Positions 52,391 to 54,830 of a stretch of DNA of 64,000 bases are shown one piece after another (position 1 is the stretch's first letter; the number at the start of each line of letters is the position of its first letter). Made by a program: the position numbers and the translations under genes. Source of the DNA: Chaetoderma sp. LZ-2023a (Eukaryota > Mollusca > Caudofoveata > Chaetodermatida > Chaetodermatidae); contig JAVVLW010001659.1 in the NCBI GenBank assembly GCA_034401795.1, forward strand, positions 248,001-312,000. Direction: 5' to 3'. The notes beneath the pieces were generated by a model. The model did not search any database. It saw only the letters and a list, made by a program, of their open reading frames with translations, and was not told the DNA's origin.

Positions 52391-53835
52391 TTACTACTAC
52401 TACTACTGGCGACAACTGCCTGTATATAATATTGATGTCAATATTTATTAGCTCTCCTGGCCAGAGAAATCTTAAACCATGGCGACTGTCTGTTTTCAAT
52501 TGTCAACTTTTCCTTTAAACGACTCCTCAAGAAACACTGGGCAGATTTCAATCAACTTTGTCTGTACACAACCTGTGGTTATAGAGATTTAAGATGATTC
52601 ATATGATATTACATCTGGCAATCTTGAATTTTGTACTATTTTTAGAAACGGCTTTAAACAACTTGATTCTCTCAATTATAAGACAGCTATACAGGAAAGC
52701 TTTTACATATTTTGAAACTAATTTAACTGTAACATCTTGCTGCATAGTAAGCAATGGCTCCAAGTCATACAGGTTTCAAAATATTCAACAAAATACTTTA
52801 TTACAGCAGAAGCAATTGGTAATCGGCACTATTTCATGTTTGTAAGTTTTAAAGGATACGGTTAACTCGCTAGCCCAGGACTAGAAACCTAACAAAATCG
52901 TGTGTTGGATTTTTTATTTTTGTAGTGCACCTGTTTTCTCTAGTAAATGTTAACCATTAATGCAGTTTCACCATGGCTTTATTATGTGTGTCTCATCCTC
53001 CTTGAATTGAATATTAACACATACATTCACTATTCAGATGAAAGTCTTAACTGACATTTTTCTATGTAATTTTGTGACATCCCGAAAATACGCATCCTCC
53101 ATGAGATTATTAGAAGCCAGCTTGGGGGAGGTGGGGGGAGGGGTGGCTGTTGGTGGTGGTGGAGGGCGGGTTGTTACCGACCAATTTTGGTGGAAAAATT
53201 CCTATTACAAGGCTTAGCTTATCCGCTTTCTCAGACAATCTGCTAGAGAAGTTTCTCCATTAATATCCTAATAGAAGTCTAAGCTAGTTATAGGAGATAC
53301 GCGGTAGAATTATTTCTGGTAGGCAAGTAACAATTTGTGTCTTCAACCTTACTCAGACTCAAATACTGACCACTATGCACATGCATTGAGGTTCTATTCT
53401 AAATGAATTGGTAGATGATAGTTGACTGGTATAATTCTGTGAAGTTCTGCTTGCAACAGCTTTCAGCAACATTGTTTTTAAAATTATACACGTTTATTTA
53501 CAAAGTAAAACTGAATAATGCAGTCTGGACATTATATATAATAAGAGCTAAAGATAGTTGTGACGTCTTGGCTATGATATACTTATTATGGGTAGCAGAA
53601 TATACTTGTTCCTATTCAGGATGCCTATTCAGTGACTCATCTAGGGGAATCTCAAGCCCTGGATGTATGACACTCTTGTACAATGTATGATTATGTATAT
53701 TGCAGATGTTTAAAAAGATGTTGGCTGACAAGCATAACAAATGGGAACAGTATAAGAAAGAAGGCAGTGAGAGGATACATGAGTTGAGTGAAGTCTTCTC
53801 AGGGACAAAACCACTAACAAGGGTTGAAAAGAATG
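1537..53835 (+). CDS. WASHC5: WASH complex subunit 5 (strumpellin), N-terminal part, ten coding exons
   Basis: Strumpellin is a core subunit of the WASH complex, which activates Arp2/3-dependent actin assembly on endosomes. The exons are 1537-1761, 10579-10685, 13632-13716, 15211-15311, 24225-24347, 39163-39388, 39949-40062, 41283-41460, 52129-52253 and 53706-53835. Joined, they encode about 471 residues in one frame with no stop. The product aligns along its whole length with the N-terminal 40% of known strumpellins; recognisable blocks are [43 protein letters not shown] and [14 protein letters not shown]. All introns are GT-AG with consistent phases. Intron sizes run from about 0.56 to 14.8 kb; the large ones (1, 5, 8, 10) hold DIRS elements and intron 4 holds repeat blocks. 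The last exon ends in phase 1, and no continuation was found before 64000, so the gene runs off the right edge. Confidence 0.93.
1840..1882 (+). repeat. FB1 repeat, left part, split by DIRS-1
   Basis: TTAACCCTTTAGTGGCCAAG through CACTCTGCA is the outer left segment of an FB1 repeat. Its continuation, GTGGTCTTGAGAAATGTTCA, lies at 8884, directly beyond DIRS-1. Another copy near 10711-10760 has the two segments contiguous. Confidence 0.75.
1883..2075 (+). repeat. DIRS-1 left terminal inverted repeat
   Basis: Complementary to about 8660-8843. Contains ATATTGCTAAATATCGGC, GTTAGGTGCCCCTACTGGGC and GCGCATGCGC. Only the outermost ~35 bases differ from the right end; both versions are copied in the ICR. 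Confidence 0.85.
2567..5019 (+). pseudogene. DIRS-1 ORF1 (gag-like), frameshifted
   Basis: Probable first coding exon 2567-2620 ([18 protein letters not shown]), donor GTATCT at 2621, acceptor CTGTTTCAG ending 2980, second exon from 2981. After splicing a Cys/His finger forms ([13 protein letters not shown]...HLC..C..C...KCDVCKQW), followed by a Lys/Glu-rich helix and a Pro/Gly/Ala-rich middle. A 10-base deletion near 4462, compared with the intact twin at 62100, breaks the frame; the C-terminal part continues in another frame to GRGNRA-stop at 5019. The intact form is about 700 residues. By family role it would bind element RNA and form the particle; this is inferred from position and composition. 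Confidence 0.8.
5020..7148 (+). pseudogene. DIRS-1 ORF2 (reverse transcriptase/RNase H), frameshifted
   Basis: The RT domain shows [46 protein letters not shown] and the catalytic YIDDWLL. RNase H shows [35 protein letters not shown] and [16 protein letters not shown] 2-base loss near 5860 (TTTGTTTTTGGG versus TTTGTTTACCTGGG in DIRS-E) shifts the frame. The RT half lies in the frame open from 4694, the RNase H half in the frame open 5853-7148. The ~1093-codon frame 4694-7975 is therefore a chimera of RT, a shadow frame and the recombinase, not one protein. Confidence 0.88.
7028..7975 (+). CDS. DIRS-1 ORF3, tyrosine recombinase
   Basis: 315 residues from the ATG in [20 protein letters not shown]. 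The catalytic set of tyrosine recombinases is visible: Arg in [17 protein letters not shown] (His-x-x-Arg), QWH and the nucleophile in FTDHYLRD. It lacks four codons (SSIS) present in DIRS-B, an in-frame 12-base difference, so it may still be active. It overlaps the end of ORF2 by 121 bases. In DIRS elements this enzyme inserts the circular DNA intermediate into the genome. The start was chosen as the first ATG common to all copies; a spliced or frameshifted start cannot be excluded. Confidence 0.87.
   Translation: MFMAKARRGSTSRAYNYKINRFAEWCSKRCIDPMESSIQVVADFLCHLYDAYSLKPNSIAGYKSALMTVIPCLANRGSDEVSTLNVLIKGMGNLRPRNPPLIPSWSLSLVLQVLGDKPFEPLMKMLTLKTVFLIAAASARRRSEIHALSAEVDRFVVTGEGLKLLPRINFLSKNQSLKYPGQPIFLPSLTRYDPNSKVWCPVRALLRYKQRTSEWRTDQSALWLSYIEPHGRASKDTISRWIVECIQFCHKSATGRQVDVAKAHSVRGVVTSTALFNGVPVDDIMSVAQWHCESSFTDHYLRDTSNPLALSILKQ
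8502..8602. repeat. DIRS-1 internal complementary region (ICR)
   Basis: Contains GTATACTCTTGATGTGAAA joined directly to TAAACGAAATCTAGG, the reverse complements of the element's left and right outer ends placed side by side. This is the DIRS hallmark used to restore ends and form a circle. Confidence 0.9.
8660..8883 (+). repeat. DIRS-1 right terminal inverted repeat
   Basis: Inverted copy of the left repeat followed by a right-specific tip, CAACTCTCTCGTG through GATTTCGTTTA. That tip is in turn complementary to the right half of the ICR. Confidence 0.85.
8884..10578. other. Rest of intron 1
   Basis: 8884-9000 is the right part of the FB1 copy split by DIRS-1. Around 9120-9220 is low-copy repeat-like text (AAGGTCACTGTGACCTTG, an 18-bp palindrome-like motif). 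The remainder to 10578 is AT-rich with no supported gene; the ORF 10152-10454 has no recognisable protein features. Confidence 0.5.
10579..10685 (+). CDS. WASHC5: WASHC5 exon 2
   Basis: Acceptor TTTGTAG ends at 10578 and donor GTGAGA starts at 10686. Encodes [20 protein letters not shown] and then [15 protein letters not shown], ending in phase 2 (AG of an Arg codon completed by exon 3). Nearly identical to other animal strumpellins. Confidence 0.93.
10711..10800 (+). repeat. FB1 repeat, partial copy
   Basis: GCTTTAATGGTCAAGCTGAC through CTCTGTAGTGGTCTTG. It shows the uninterrupted form of the site occupied by DIRS-1. The right arm is decayed. The following 350 bases of intron 2 show nothing specific. 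Confidence 0.65.
11152..11266 (+). repeat. 18-bp minisatellite
   Basis: About six units of GAGAGTGATGGCCTCAGC, with one irregular unit near 11196. Confidence 0.9.
11280..11650 (-). mobile_element. M2 repeat (MITE-like), reverse-oriented copy
   Basis: Shares with the copies near 21845, 22590 and 50790 the phrases GGGATCGATCGATC, CCTATACAGGTAAGCT(A)TTG and TTGATTATAACGTCATATGA. Contains the FB2 hairpin at 11419-11486 (TGAATATTTTGAAACTAATT and its complement). From 11650 to about 12980 the intron is AT-rich with only scattered repeat-like fragments and no supported gene. Confidence 0.6.
12985..13135. other. Short GC-rich island in intron 2
   Basis: About 150 bases are clearly GC-richer than their surroundings (TCGGCCCGTGGAACC, GCCGGGCGTCCG, GCAGCTGCAAAACGCG). 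The small ORF over it matches nothing I recognise. Probably a fragment of a mobile element. Confidence 0.35.
13143..13591. mobile_element. M3 inverted-terminal-repeat element, copy 2
   Basis: Starts AGGCTTGTGTGATTACATGA and ends ATAATCGCATAAGCCT. Its central FB1 hairpin is at 13334-13456 (CCATTTGCAGGGCAAGAG ... TCTTGACCTGCAAATG). Homologous to 727-1181. Confidence 0.6.
13632..13716 (+). CDS. WASHC5: WASHC5 exon 3
   Basis: Acceptor CACATAG ends at 13631 and donor GTAAGT starts at 13717. Completes Arg and encodes [20 protein letters not shown] and NEDGKQLL, ending in phase 0. The match to the family is residue for residue, with no gaps. Confidence 0.93.
14090..14372 (+). repeat. Diverged 148-bp-type unit in intron 3
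   Basis: Two degraded units with TCAGTTTCTGG, CTTCAAAGTTTATAGGTCCAT and GGGGAAGAAACCTATCGAA, related to the units at 1-560. Not coding. Confidence 0.55.
14786..14888. repeat. FB1 repeat with shortened right arm
   Basis: AATTTGCAGACCAAGAG ... TACCATTTGAATGACTGGCT then directly TTATCAAAAATTGTCTTCTT; much of the right arm is missing. Remaining intron 3 sequence to 15210 holds nothing supported. Confidence 0.65.
15211..15311 (+). CDS. WASHC5: WASHC5 exon 4
   Basis: Acceptor TATTTTACAG ends at 15210 and donor GTCTGT starts at 15312. Encodes [20 protein letters not shown] followed by [13 protein letters not shown], ending in phase 2. There is no in-frame ATG near the start, so simple ORF scans miss it. 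It exactly fills the gap between exons 3 and 5 in the protein. Confidence 0.92.
16014..18245 (+). mobile_element. Non-coding bivalve-type repeat block 1
   Basis: Opens TTAGCTCACCTAGATGAGCT and closes GCGGAGCTCTTGTT. Inside are about six diverged units of roughly 180 bp (GATGGATTAAAACCAAATTT, GGCAGATATGTTCC, CAAGGGCCATAACTCTGG), then about five units of the 148-bp type (17345-18190). No coding capacity; ORF 17100-17348 is accidental. Bases 15312-16013 before it show nothing specific. Confidence 0.55.
18769..18849. repeat. FB2 hairpin
   Basis: GAATATTTTGAAAACAATTT GACTGAAAGTTG pairs with CAACTTTCAG-type sequence ending in TCAAATTGTTTTCAAAATC; a loop of about 15 bases separates the arms. Confidence 0.75.
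19170..20842 (+). mobile_element. Non-coding bivalve-type repeat block 2
   Basis: Opens TTAGCTCACCTGGCCAGAAT and closes CAGGTGAGCGATACAGGCCC ATTGGGCCTCTTGTT. The short terminal inversion AGCTCACCTG/CAGGTGAGC suggests a DNA-transposon-like or composite repeat. Contains FB2-type hairpins at about 20165-20255 and 20470-20554. A related tail occurs at 23967-24015 and a related head at 52449-52600. Confidence 0.55.
20470..20554. repeat. FB2 hairpin in block 2
   Basis: AAATATTTTGAAAATAATTG AACTGAAAGTTGTTGG...CCAACAACTTTCAG and its continuation TCAACTTGTTTTCAAAATAT; near-perfect inverted arms of about 35 bases. Confidence 0.8.
21845..22110 (+). mobile_element. M2 repeat, copy
   Basis: ATGACGTAATAATCAACTGC, ACATCATAATCAATGACGTC and ATATTCCGTTGAATATTTTG in the order seen in the other M2 copies. 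Half of the FB2 hairpin is present and the rest is deleted. Sequences 20843-21845 and 22110-22590 show no gene or clear repeat. Confidence 0.55.
22590..23030 (+). mobile_element. M2 repeat with internal 21-bp minisatellite
   Basis: Contains the FB2 hairpin at 22742-22827 and, from about 22905 to 23020, about five units of the type AGCTAGAAATGGGTGGGCCA T. The small ORFs on both strands are products of the repeat. Confidence 0.65.
23290..23770. mobile_element. FB1 foldback repeat, best-preserved outer ends
   Basis: Outer left TTAACCCTTTAACAGTCA, left arm GTCCATTTGCAGACCAAGAG, apex ACTGGCTCGTAACTGAGCCA GT, right arm TCTTGATCTGCAAATGGACA, outer right TTCAAGGGTTAAAAT. The apex is interrupted by a SINE. 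TTAA at both ends followed by CCCTT resembles piggyBac-class termini. Confidence 0.65.
23426..23660 (-). mobile_element. SINE-like retroposon with 12-bp target duplication
   Basis: Read on the minus strand it starts GCCCTGTAGGTGGGGCTTAG, contains CGTAAGAGGCGACTAAAGGA and ends in a GAA-rich tail (AAAAGAAGAAGAAG). AACTGAGCCAGT flanks it exactly on both sides (23414-23425 and 23661-23672). The core resembles SINEs common in molluscs, as recalled and not searched. Removing it and one duplicate restores the FB1 apex. Confidence 0.8.
24225..24347 (+). CDS. WASHC5: WASHC5 exon 5
   Basis: Acceptor TGCTTTTAG ends at 24224. Encodes [20 protein letters not shown], then [20 protein letters not shown] and F, ending with TG of a codon completed as TGC (Cys) by exon 6. 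Donor GTTAGT is slightly off consensus. One residue longer than the vertebrate protein in the SSAD/SAGGD segment. Confidence 0.9.
24348..25186. other. Start of intron 5
   Basis: AT-rich sequence between exon 5 and DIRS-A. ORFs 24541-24855 and those on the minus strand near 24900-25168 have no recognisable features. No repeat boundary seen. Confidence 0.4.
25187..26631 (+). mobile_element. DIRS-A, left part
   Basis: Left end TTTCACTTCAAGAGTATAC, left inverted repeat to about 25380, 5' leader and the first part of ORF1. The element stops inside ORF1 at ...CCAAATCCTTTG, where DIRS-B begins, and resumes at 33676 with TTGTCCTCGTCATCTGC. Confidence 0.9.
25570..25589 (+). promoter_or_regulatory. 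Conserved small stem in DIRS leader
   Basis: GCGTTTATCGTGATAAGCGC can form a 9-bp stem. Counterparts are at 2274-2293, 27026-27045, 55633-55652 and 59913-59932. DIRS-D has GCGTTTAACGTGTTAAGCGC, a paired change. Function unknown; it lies between a donor-like CAGGTGACTTC and an acceptor-like TTTTTGTCCACAG. Confidence 0.45.
27324..29791 (+). CDS. DIRS-B ORF1, gag-like zinc-finger protein
   Basis: Proposed join of 27324-27377 and 27731-29791 (donor TGTCAG|GTATCT, acceptor CTGTTTCAG), giving about 704 residues. The splice joins ...RCQ to [10 protein letters not shown], adding a Cys to the finger (C..C..C then HLC, C..C, C..C). Next comes a Lys/Glu-rich stretch ([19 protein letters not shown]), then an acidic Pro/Gly-rich region. 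Next is a conserved alpha-helical C-terminal half ([40 protein letters not shown]) and an Arg/Gly-rich basic tail. An in-frame ATG at 27225 could add 33 residues in this copy only, because other copies have a stop there. Gag-like nucleic-acid binding is inferred. Confidence 0.82.
29792..31922 (+). CDS. DIRS-B ORF2, reverse transcriptase-RNase H with MT-like C-terminus
   Basis: Open from within the end of ORF1 (non-AUG, about 29736) to 31922; the coordinate 29792 is only the first base after the ORF1 stop. Domains in order: RT ([61 protein letters not shown]), RNase H ([64 protein letters not shown]), then [13 protein letters not shown]...[19 protein letters not shown], which resembles the degenerate methylase-like module of DIRS elements. 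It lies in the +1 frame relative to ORF1. Met codons before the RT domain are absent in the DIRS-E homologue, so expression by frameshift or splicing from ORF1 is likely. Confidence 0.9.
31802..32761 (+). CDS. DIRS-B ORF3, tyrosine recombinase
   Basis: 319 residues. Catalytic residues by position: Arg within R144-R146 ([11 protein letters not shown]), H268 and R271 (AHSVRGVV), W294/H295 (AQWHC) and Tyr 304 (FTDHYLRD). The N-terminal 100 residues form the expected SAM-like/core-binding region ([26 protein letters not shown]). It overlaps ORF2 by 121 bases in another frame, and its frame stays open far upstream across all of ORF2. Role: integration of the circular cDNA; no DDE integrase is present. 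Confidence 0.92.
   Translation: MFMAKARRGSTSRAYNYKINRFAEWCSKRCIDPMDSSIQVVADFLCHLYDAYSLKPNSIAGYKSALMSVIPCLAKRGSDEVNTLNVLIRGMGNLRPRNPPVIPSWSLSLVLQVLGDKPFEPLSSISMKLLTLKTVFLIAAASARRRSEIHALSAEDDRFVVSGEGLKLLPRINFLAKNQSLKYPGQPIILPALTRYDPNSKAWCPVRALRQYKQRTAAWRTDQSALWLSYIEPHGRASKDTISRWIVECIQFCHKSATGKQVDVAKAHSVRGVVTSTALFNGVPVDDIMSVAQWHCESSFTDHYLRDTSNPLALSVLKK
33292..33391. repeat. DIRS-B internal complementary region
   Basis: GTATACTCTTGAAGTGAAA followed by TAAACGAAATCTAGG. It matches DIRS-B's own left end (CTTCAAG, against CATCAAG in DIRS-1) and its own right end. Confidence 0.9.
33435..33675 (+). repeat. DIRS-B right terminal inverted repeat
   Basis: Complement of 26640-26822 plus the right-specific tip ending GATTTCGTTTA. 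DIRS-A sequence resumes immediately after. Confidence 0.85.
35230..37198 (+). pseudogene. DIRS-A ORF2 (RT/RNase H), deleted
   Basis: RT and RNase H motifs remain ([71 protein letters not shown]). Missing are about 90 bases around 35768, which removes the FGISTAP block; about 50 bases near 35915; and about 35 bases near 36982, which shifts the C-terminus. The RNase H segment retains its motifs. Confidence 0.85.
37078..37266 (+). pseudogene. DIRS-A ORF3 remnant (recombinase N-terminus)
   Basis: [20 protein letters not shown] through [10 protein letters not shown], then an abrupt jump at GGTTATAAAG into the 3' region (TATACGAAAATGGAGC). The whole catalytic domain is deleted, so DIRS-A cannot encode an active recombinase. 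Confidence 0.88.
37547..37646. repeat. DIRS-A internal complementary region
   Basis: GTATACTCTTGAAGTGAAA then TAAACGAAATCACAGATTTC. It matches the DIRS-A left end (25187) and, with one mismatch, its right tip (GAAATCTGTTATTTCG). Confidence 0.88.
37930..38463. other. Intron 5 after DIRS-A
   Basis: No supported gene. About 38085-38372 has a non-coding, slightly GC-richer stretch (GCAGCGGTGTGTGCCTGAGA AAGGCACTTC) that resembles a SINE or tRNA-related repeat fragment; it was not resolved. Confidence 0.35.
38464..38944 (+). repeat. 44-bp tandem array, about 11 units
   Basis: Unit TGATTGTCTTGAATCTATCC CAGCATTCTTTTGTTGTTAA CCTG. The downstream units are nearly identical, and the first and fourth to fifth are diverged or shortened. 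Contiguous units with no spacers, so not CRISPR. Confidence 0.93.
39163..39388 (+). CDS. WASHC5: WASHC5 exon 6
   Basis: Acceptor TTTCATGCAG ends at 39162 and donor GTGAGT starts at 39389. Encodes [20 protein letters not shown] and on through [20 protein letters not shown] to [10 protein letters not shown], one of the most conserved stretches of strumpellin. It follows the 14.8-kb intron carrying the nested DIRS-A/B pair. Confidence 0.93.
39949..40062 (+). CDS. WASHC5: WASHC5 exon 7
   Basis: Acceptor TGCTTGTAG ends at 39948 and donor GTAACT starts at 40063. Encodes 38 residues, [20 protein letters not shown] and [18 protein letters not shown], phase 0 at both ends. The intron before it (39389-39948, 560 bp) is the shortest in the gene and carries no recognisable mobile element. 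Confidence 0.93.
40145..40255. repeat. FB1 repeat in intron 7
   Basis: TATCACTGGAATGACTGGCT and TCTAGCCAGACATTCTATTG arms with GGCCTATTCTTGAAAG / CAAAAATAAGCTTCTGGCC outside. About 40350-40640 next to it is a diverged, reverse M2 fragment (GGAATCGATTTAAAACTG, TTGAATATTTTGAAACTTAT, GATGTTGTCATAATTATGAT). Confidence 0.6.
41070..41190 (+). repeat. GT/GTGC microsatellite in intron 7
   Basis: An uninterrupted GT run passes into GTGC units and then degenerate GCATGCAT-rich sequence. ORFs on both strands here are repeat artefacts. Confidence 0.95.
41283..41460 (+). CDS. WASHC5: WASHC5 exon 8
   Basis: Acceptor TTATATTGTAG ends at 41282. Encodes [20 protein letters not shown] through [20 protein letters not shown] to [10 protein letters not shown], ending with one base (G) of the next codon. 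Donor GTGGCA is weak. An ORF reading through continues only 14 codons into the intron. Confidence 0.9.
42975..44959 (+). pseudogene. DIRS-C ORF1 (gag-like), subfamily 2, broken
   Basis: Acceptor TTTCAG ends at 42974. The finger reads [16 protein letters not shown]...CHLCSACRL...KCVICNEW. An expanded G-run at 43080-43094 shifts the frame. The Lys-rich helix [20 protein letters not shown] follows. Frame and sequence are lost between about 43300 and 43800. A clean ORF then runs 43801-44640 ([13 protein letters not shown] ... [17 protein letters not shown]), and the C-terminal end ([20 protein letters not shown]) continues in another frame to 44959. A C-run at 44167-44180 adds four Pro codons. 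Protein identity to ORF1 of the other copies is moderate, consistent with an older subfamily. Confidence 0.78.
44990..46999 (+). pseudogene. DIRS-C ORF2 (RT/RNase H), broken
   Basis: RT motifs [34 protein letters not shown] and YIDDWLL are present, as are RNase [18 protein letters not shown] and [16 protein letters not shown] deletion of about 60 bases near 45220 removes the stretch before the RT core. A run of about 20 G at 45290-45307 replaces the GGTGGGTGGAG-type codons (TGGW). Other frame breaks occur near 45670, 45950 and 46390. Similarity to subfamily 1 rises by eye from about 80% near 45.4 kb to near identity by 46.85 kb. Confidence 0.8.
46879..47834 (+). pseudogene. ORF3 (recombinase) of the subfamily-1 segment in DIRS-C, frameshifted
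   Basis: [20 protein letters not shown] through [10 protein letters not shown] is in frame. A 2-base loss near 47282 then ends the ORF. The remaining recombinase sequence continues to ...[12 protein letters not shown] at 47834 with further small indels (47400, 47570). HSVWG replaces HSVRG at about 47680 and QRHC replaces QWHC, so a catalytic Arg is also lost. Confidence 0.85.
48313..48412. repeat. ICR of the embedded subfamily-1 segment
   Basis: GTATACTCTTGAAGTGAAA then TTAACGAAATCACGGATTTC. The right tip at 48680-48700 (GAAATCCGTGATTTCGTTTA) matches. The predicted left end (TTTCACTTCAAGAGTATAC) is not found between 41727 and this point. Confidence 0.85.
48701..48844 (+). pseudogene. Subfamily-2 ORF3 C-terminal remnant
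   Basis: GTCTGTGGTGTGGTAACTTC encodes [29 protein letters not shown], and after the break [17 protein letters not shown] text. This is the end of the DIRS-C recombinase gene, resuming exactly after the subfamily-1 right tip, so the subfamily-1 element had inserted here. A TGA and a small deletion follow VAQ. Confidence 0.75.
49436..49533. repeat. ICR of DIRS-C (subfamily 2)
   Basis: Complement of both DIRS-C ends side by side; the junction is ATGTGAAA|TAAGAAAATT. Confirms that 41727 and 49814 are ends of one element. Confidence 0.88.
49815..50544 (+). mobile_element. Orphan subfamily-1 DIRS right end
   Basis: Begins abruptly in DIRS 3' sequence (TTAATATGGTGATGGTAC) directly beside the right end of DIRS-C. 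It contains the 3' region (TATACGAAAATGGAGCC), an ICR near 50161-50267 (CTTGAAATGAAATAAACAAAATC) and a right terminal repeat ending TCAGTGATTTCGTTTA. The matching left end (TTTCATTTCAAGAG) is absent from the window, and host intron precedes DIRS-C. Confidence 0.82.
50790..51400 (+). mobile_element. M2 repeat with FB2 hairpin and an inserted foldback
   Basis: ATGTCATAATCAACTATGTG, CATCATGAATGACATAG, hairpin 51195-51260 (GAATGTTTTGAAAGCAATTT), then GGGATCGATCGATCCCAACA. A separate foldback (51006-51148) interrupts it. Confidence 0.6.
51006..51148. repeat. Foldback insert with ~40-bp arms
   Basis: Left arm AATAAGGAAAAATTAGTGAC CTCTCCGGGATGTAGAAAT (51006-51045) pairs with ATTTCTACATCCCGAAGAGG TAACTAATTTTTCCTTATT (51109-51148). 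The loop of about 63 bases contains GTGGCCATCTCGGTCAC. Confidence 0.8.
51411..51544. repeat. FB1 repeat
   Basis: GTCCATTTGCATACCAAAAG ... TGGAATGAGAGGC / CCAGATATTCCAGTGGTAAA ... TTGGCCAGCAAAGTGAC. Diverged copy; the outer right end is AAAGTGTTAA. Confidence 0.6.
51836..51963. repeat. FB1 repeat
   Basis: GCCCATTTGCAGACCAAGA ... TGAAATGACTGACTCTG and GAGCCAGTCATTCCAGTTGT ... TCTTGGTCCACAAATGAAC. It lies about 170 bases before exon 9. Confidence 0.75.
52129..52253 (+). CDS. WASHC5: WASHC5 exon 9
   Basis: Acceptor CTGTTACAG ends at 52128 and donor GTATGC starts at 52254. Encodes (A)[20 protein letters not shown] and then [20 protein letters not shown] and E. A long CTG/CTA microsatellite begins only a few bases inside the donor. 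Confidence 0.92.
52262..52408 (+). repeat. CTG-to-CTA trinucleotide microsatellite beside exon 9 donor
   Basis: CTG units (about 52270-52310) change to an almost pure run of about 30 CTA units, starting within about ten bases of the splice donor. The poly-Tyr/poly-Val ORFs on both strands are artefacts. Confidence 0.95.
52449..53705. other. Remainder of intron 9
   Basis: 52449-52600 is a fragment of the AGCTCACCTGGCC-type repeat block (GCTCTCCTGGCCAGAG, ACCATGGCGACTGTCTG). About 52695-52795 is a decayed FB2 hairpin. 53130-53175 is a short GGT/GGGGAGG-rich tract. Nothing else is supported. Confidence 0.45.
53706..53835 (+). CDS. WASHC5: WASHC5 exon 10 (last exon seen)
   Basis: Acceptor TATATTGCAG ends at 53705. 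Encodes [20 protein letters not shown] and [23 protein letters not shown], ending in phase 1 before donor GTGGGT. The next family residues (ENLQAWFREIS) are not found downstream, so intron 10 is at least 10 kb long and leaves the window. Confidence 0.92.
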
Positions 53836-54079
53836 GTGGGTTATCATGGATGTTATTACAGTCAAATGTGTCTCTAGCGGATATCCTTTTCTTGCCAAAA
53901 GATGACGATGCTTTAGGATTGGTGGTCTAAAGGCCACTGTCATTAGGAACTAACATCATTTGGCCACAAAAGCTGTTCTATAGCTAATTAATTTCAAGTA
54001 TATTAAAGGAATATGCCGACAATGTTGACGTCATAGATGAGGAAAAGAGACCCCTTACCGAACTTCTCCCAATAGCTGC

Positions 54080-54830
54080 AAGCAGACTAAAAATCTATGA
54101 ATAAATCCAAAACAGAGTTCAACCACCTATCTACAAAGCATGAAACTAAAGAAAATGACGATCCACTTCGTGGCGGCGAACCATCGAGGAAAAGTAAAAT
54201 CCTGGGCTCACTGCTGGGCAGTACTGCTGACATTGCTGTGTCATGGGAAACATAGCTTTCTGGTCCTTCTGGGAGCTATGGACTCGTAGATCAAAGATGC
54301 CCTTGATAAAAAGACTACATTTATACAATGCAATCTGTGTATCCTTGATGCTATTTAACTGTAACAGCTTGGCAGGTCCAAAGGCAGTTCTAGACAAACT
54401 CAATTCCTGCCACCGCAAACACCTACGCACCATCACTGGACACCGATGGCCAGACAGCATAGTTTCCAATGATGAACTATGCAAGATGTGTAATAGGTCG
54501 TCGGTATCTGTAAAAATTGCCCAGCAAAGATGGTCCCTAGTTGGCCATGGTATAATGATGCCAGAAGACACACCAGCACAGAGAGCCTTGGAATTCGCAC
54601 TATTTGGAGCCAGCAAGTACAAAGCCAGGAGATGATTGCATAAATCTGCTAAGCGTGCTACGAGGTGACCTCAAGATAGCAGGACTCGGTACACTCAAGT
54701 CAAGAATGGACCTGAGGAAGCTAAGGATTTCAGCTAAGGACAAAACACAGTGGGCAAAATCCAAGGACTGATTGCAGCTATAGGATGACTCCACTACTAC
54801 AGCCGCAGAATACAGTAATTATACATACAT
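54080..54830 (+). mobile_element. Non-LTR retrotransposon (LINE) 3' fragment
   Basis: The ORF 54243-54635 and its continuation read LYNAICVSLMLFNCNSLAGP, LDKLNSCHRKHLRTITGHRW, SVKIAQQRWSLVGHGIMMPE, then in another frame LRGDLKIAGLGTLKSRMDLR. These are the conserved features after the RT domain of many animal LINEs (HRK.LR.I.G..W, RRW.W.GH..R). The upstream part is frameshifted (LGSLLGSTADIAVS near 54205). The RT catalytic core is absent, so this is a 5'-truncated dead copy. Confidence 0.75.

Noticed and set aside
52104..52451. ORF with poly-Tyr tail (and poly-Val on the other strand)
   Set aside because: Translation of a trinucleotide microsatellite; the real coding part is exon 9 only.
54146..54794. 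Minus-strand ORFs over the LINE fragment
   Set aside because: The plus strand carries the recognisable LINE C-terminal motifs; the reverse ORFs are shadows.
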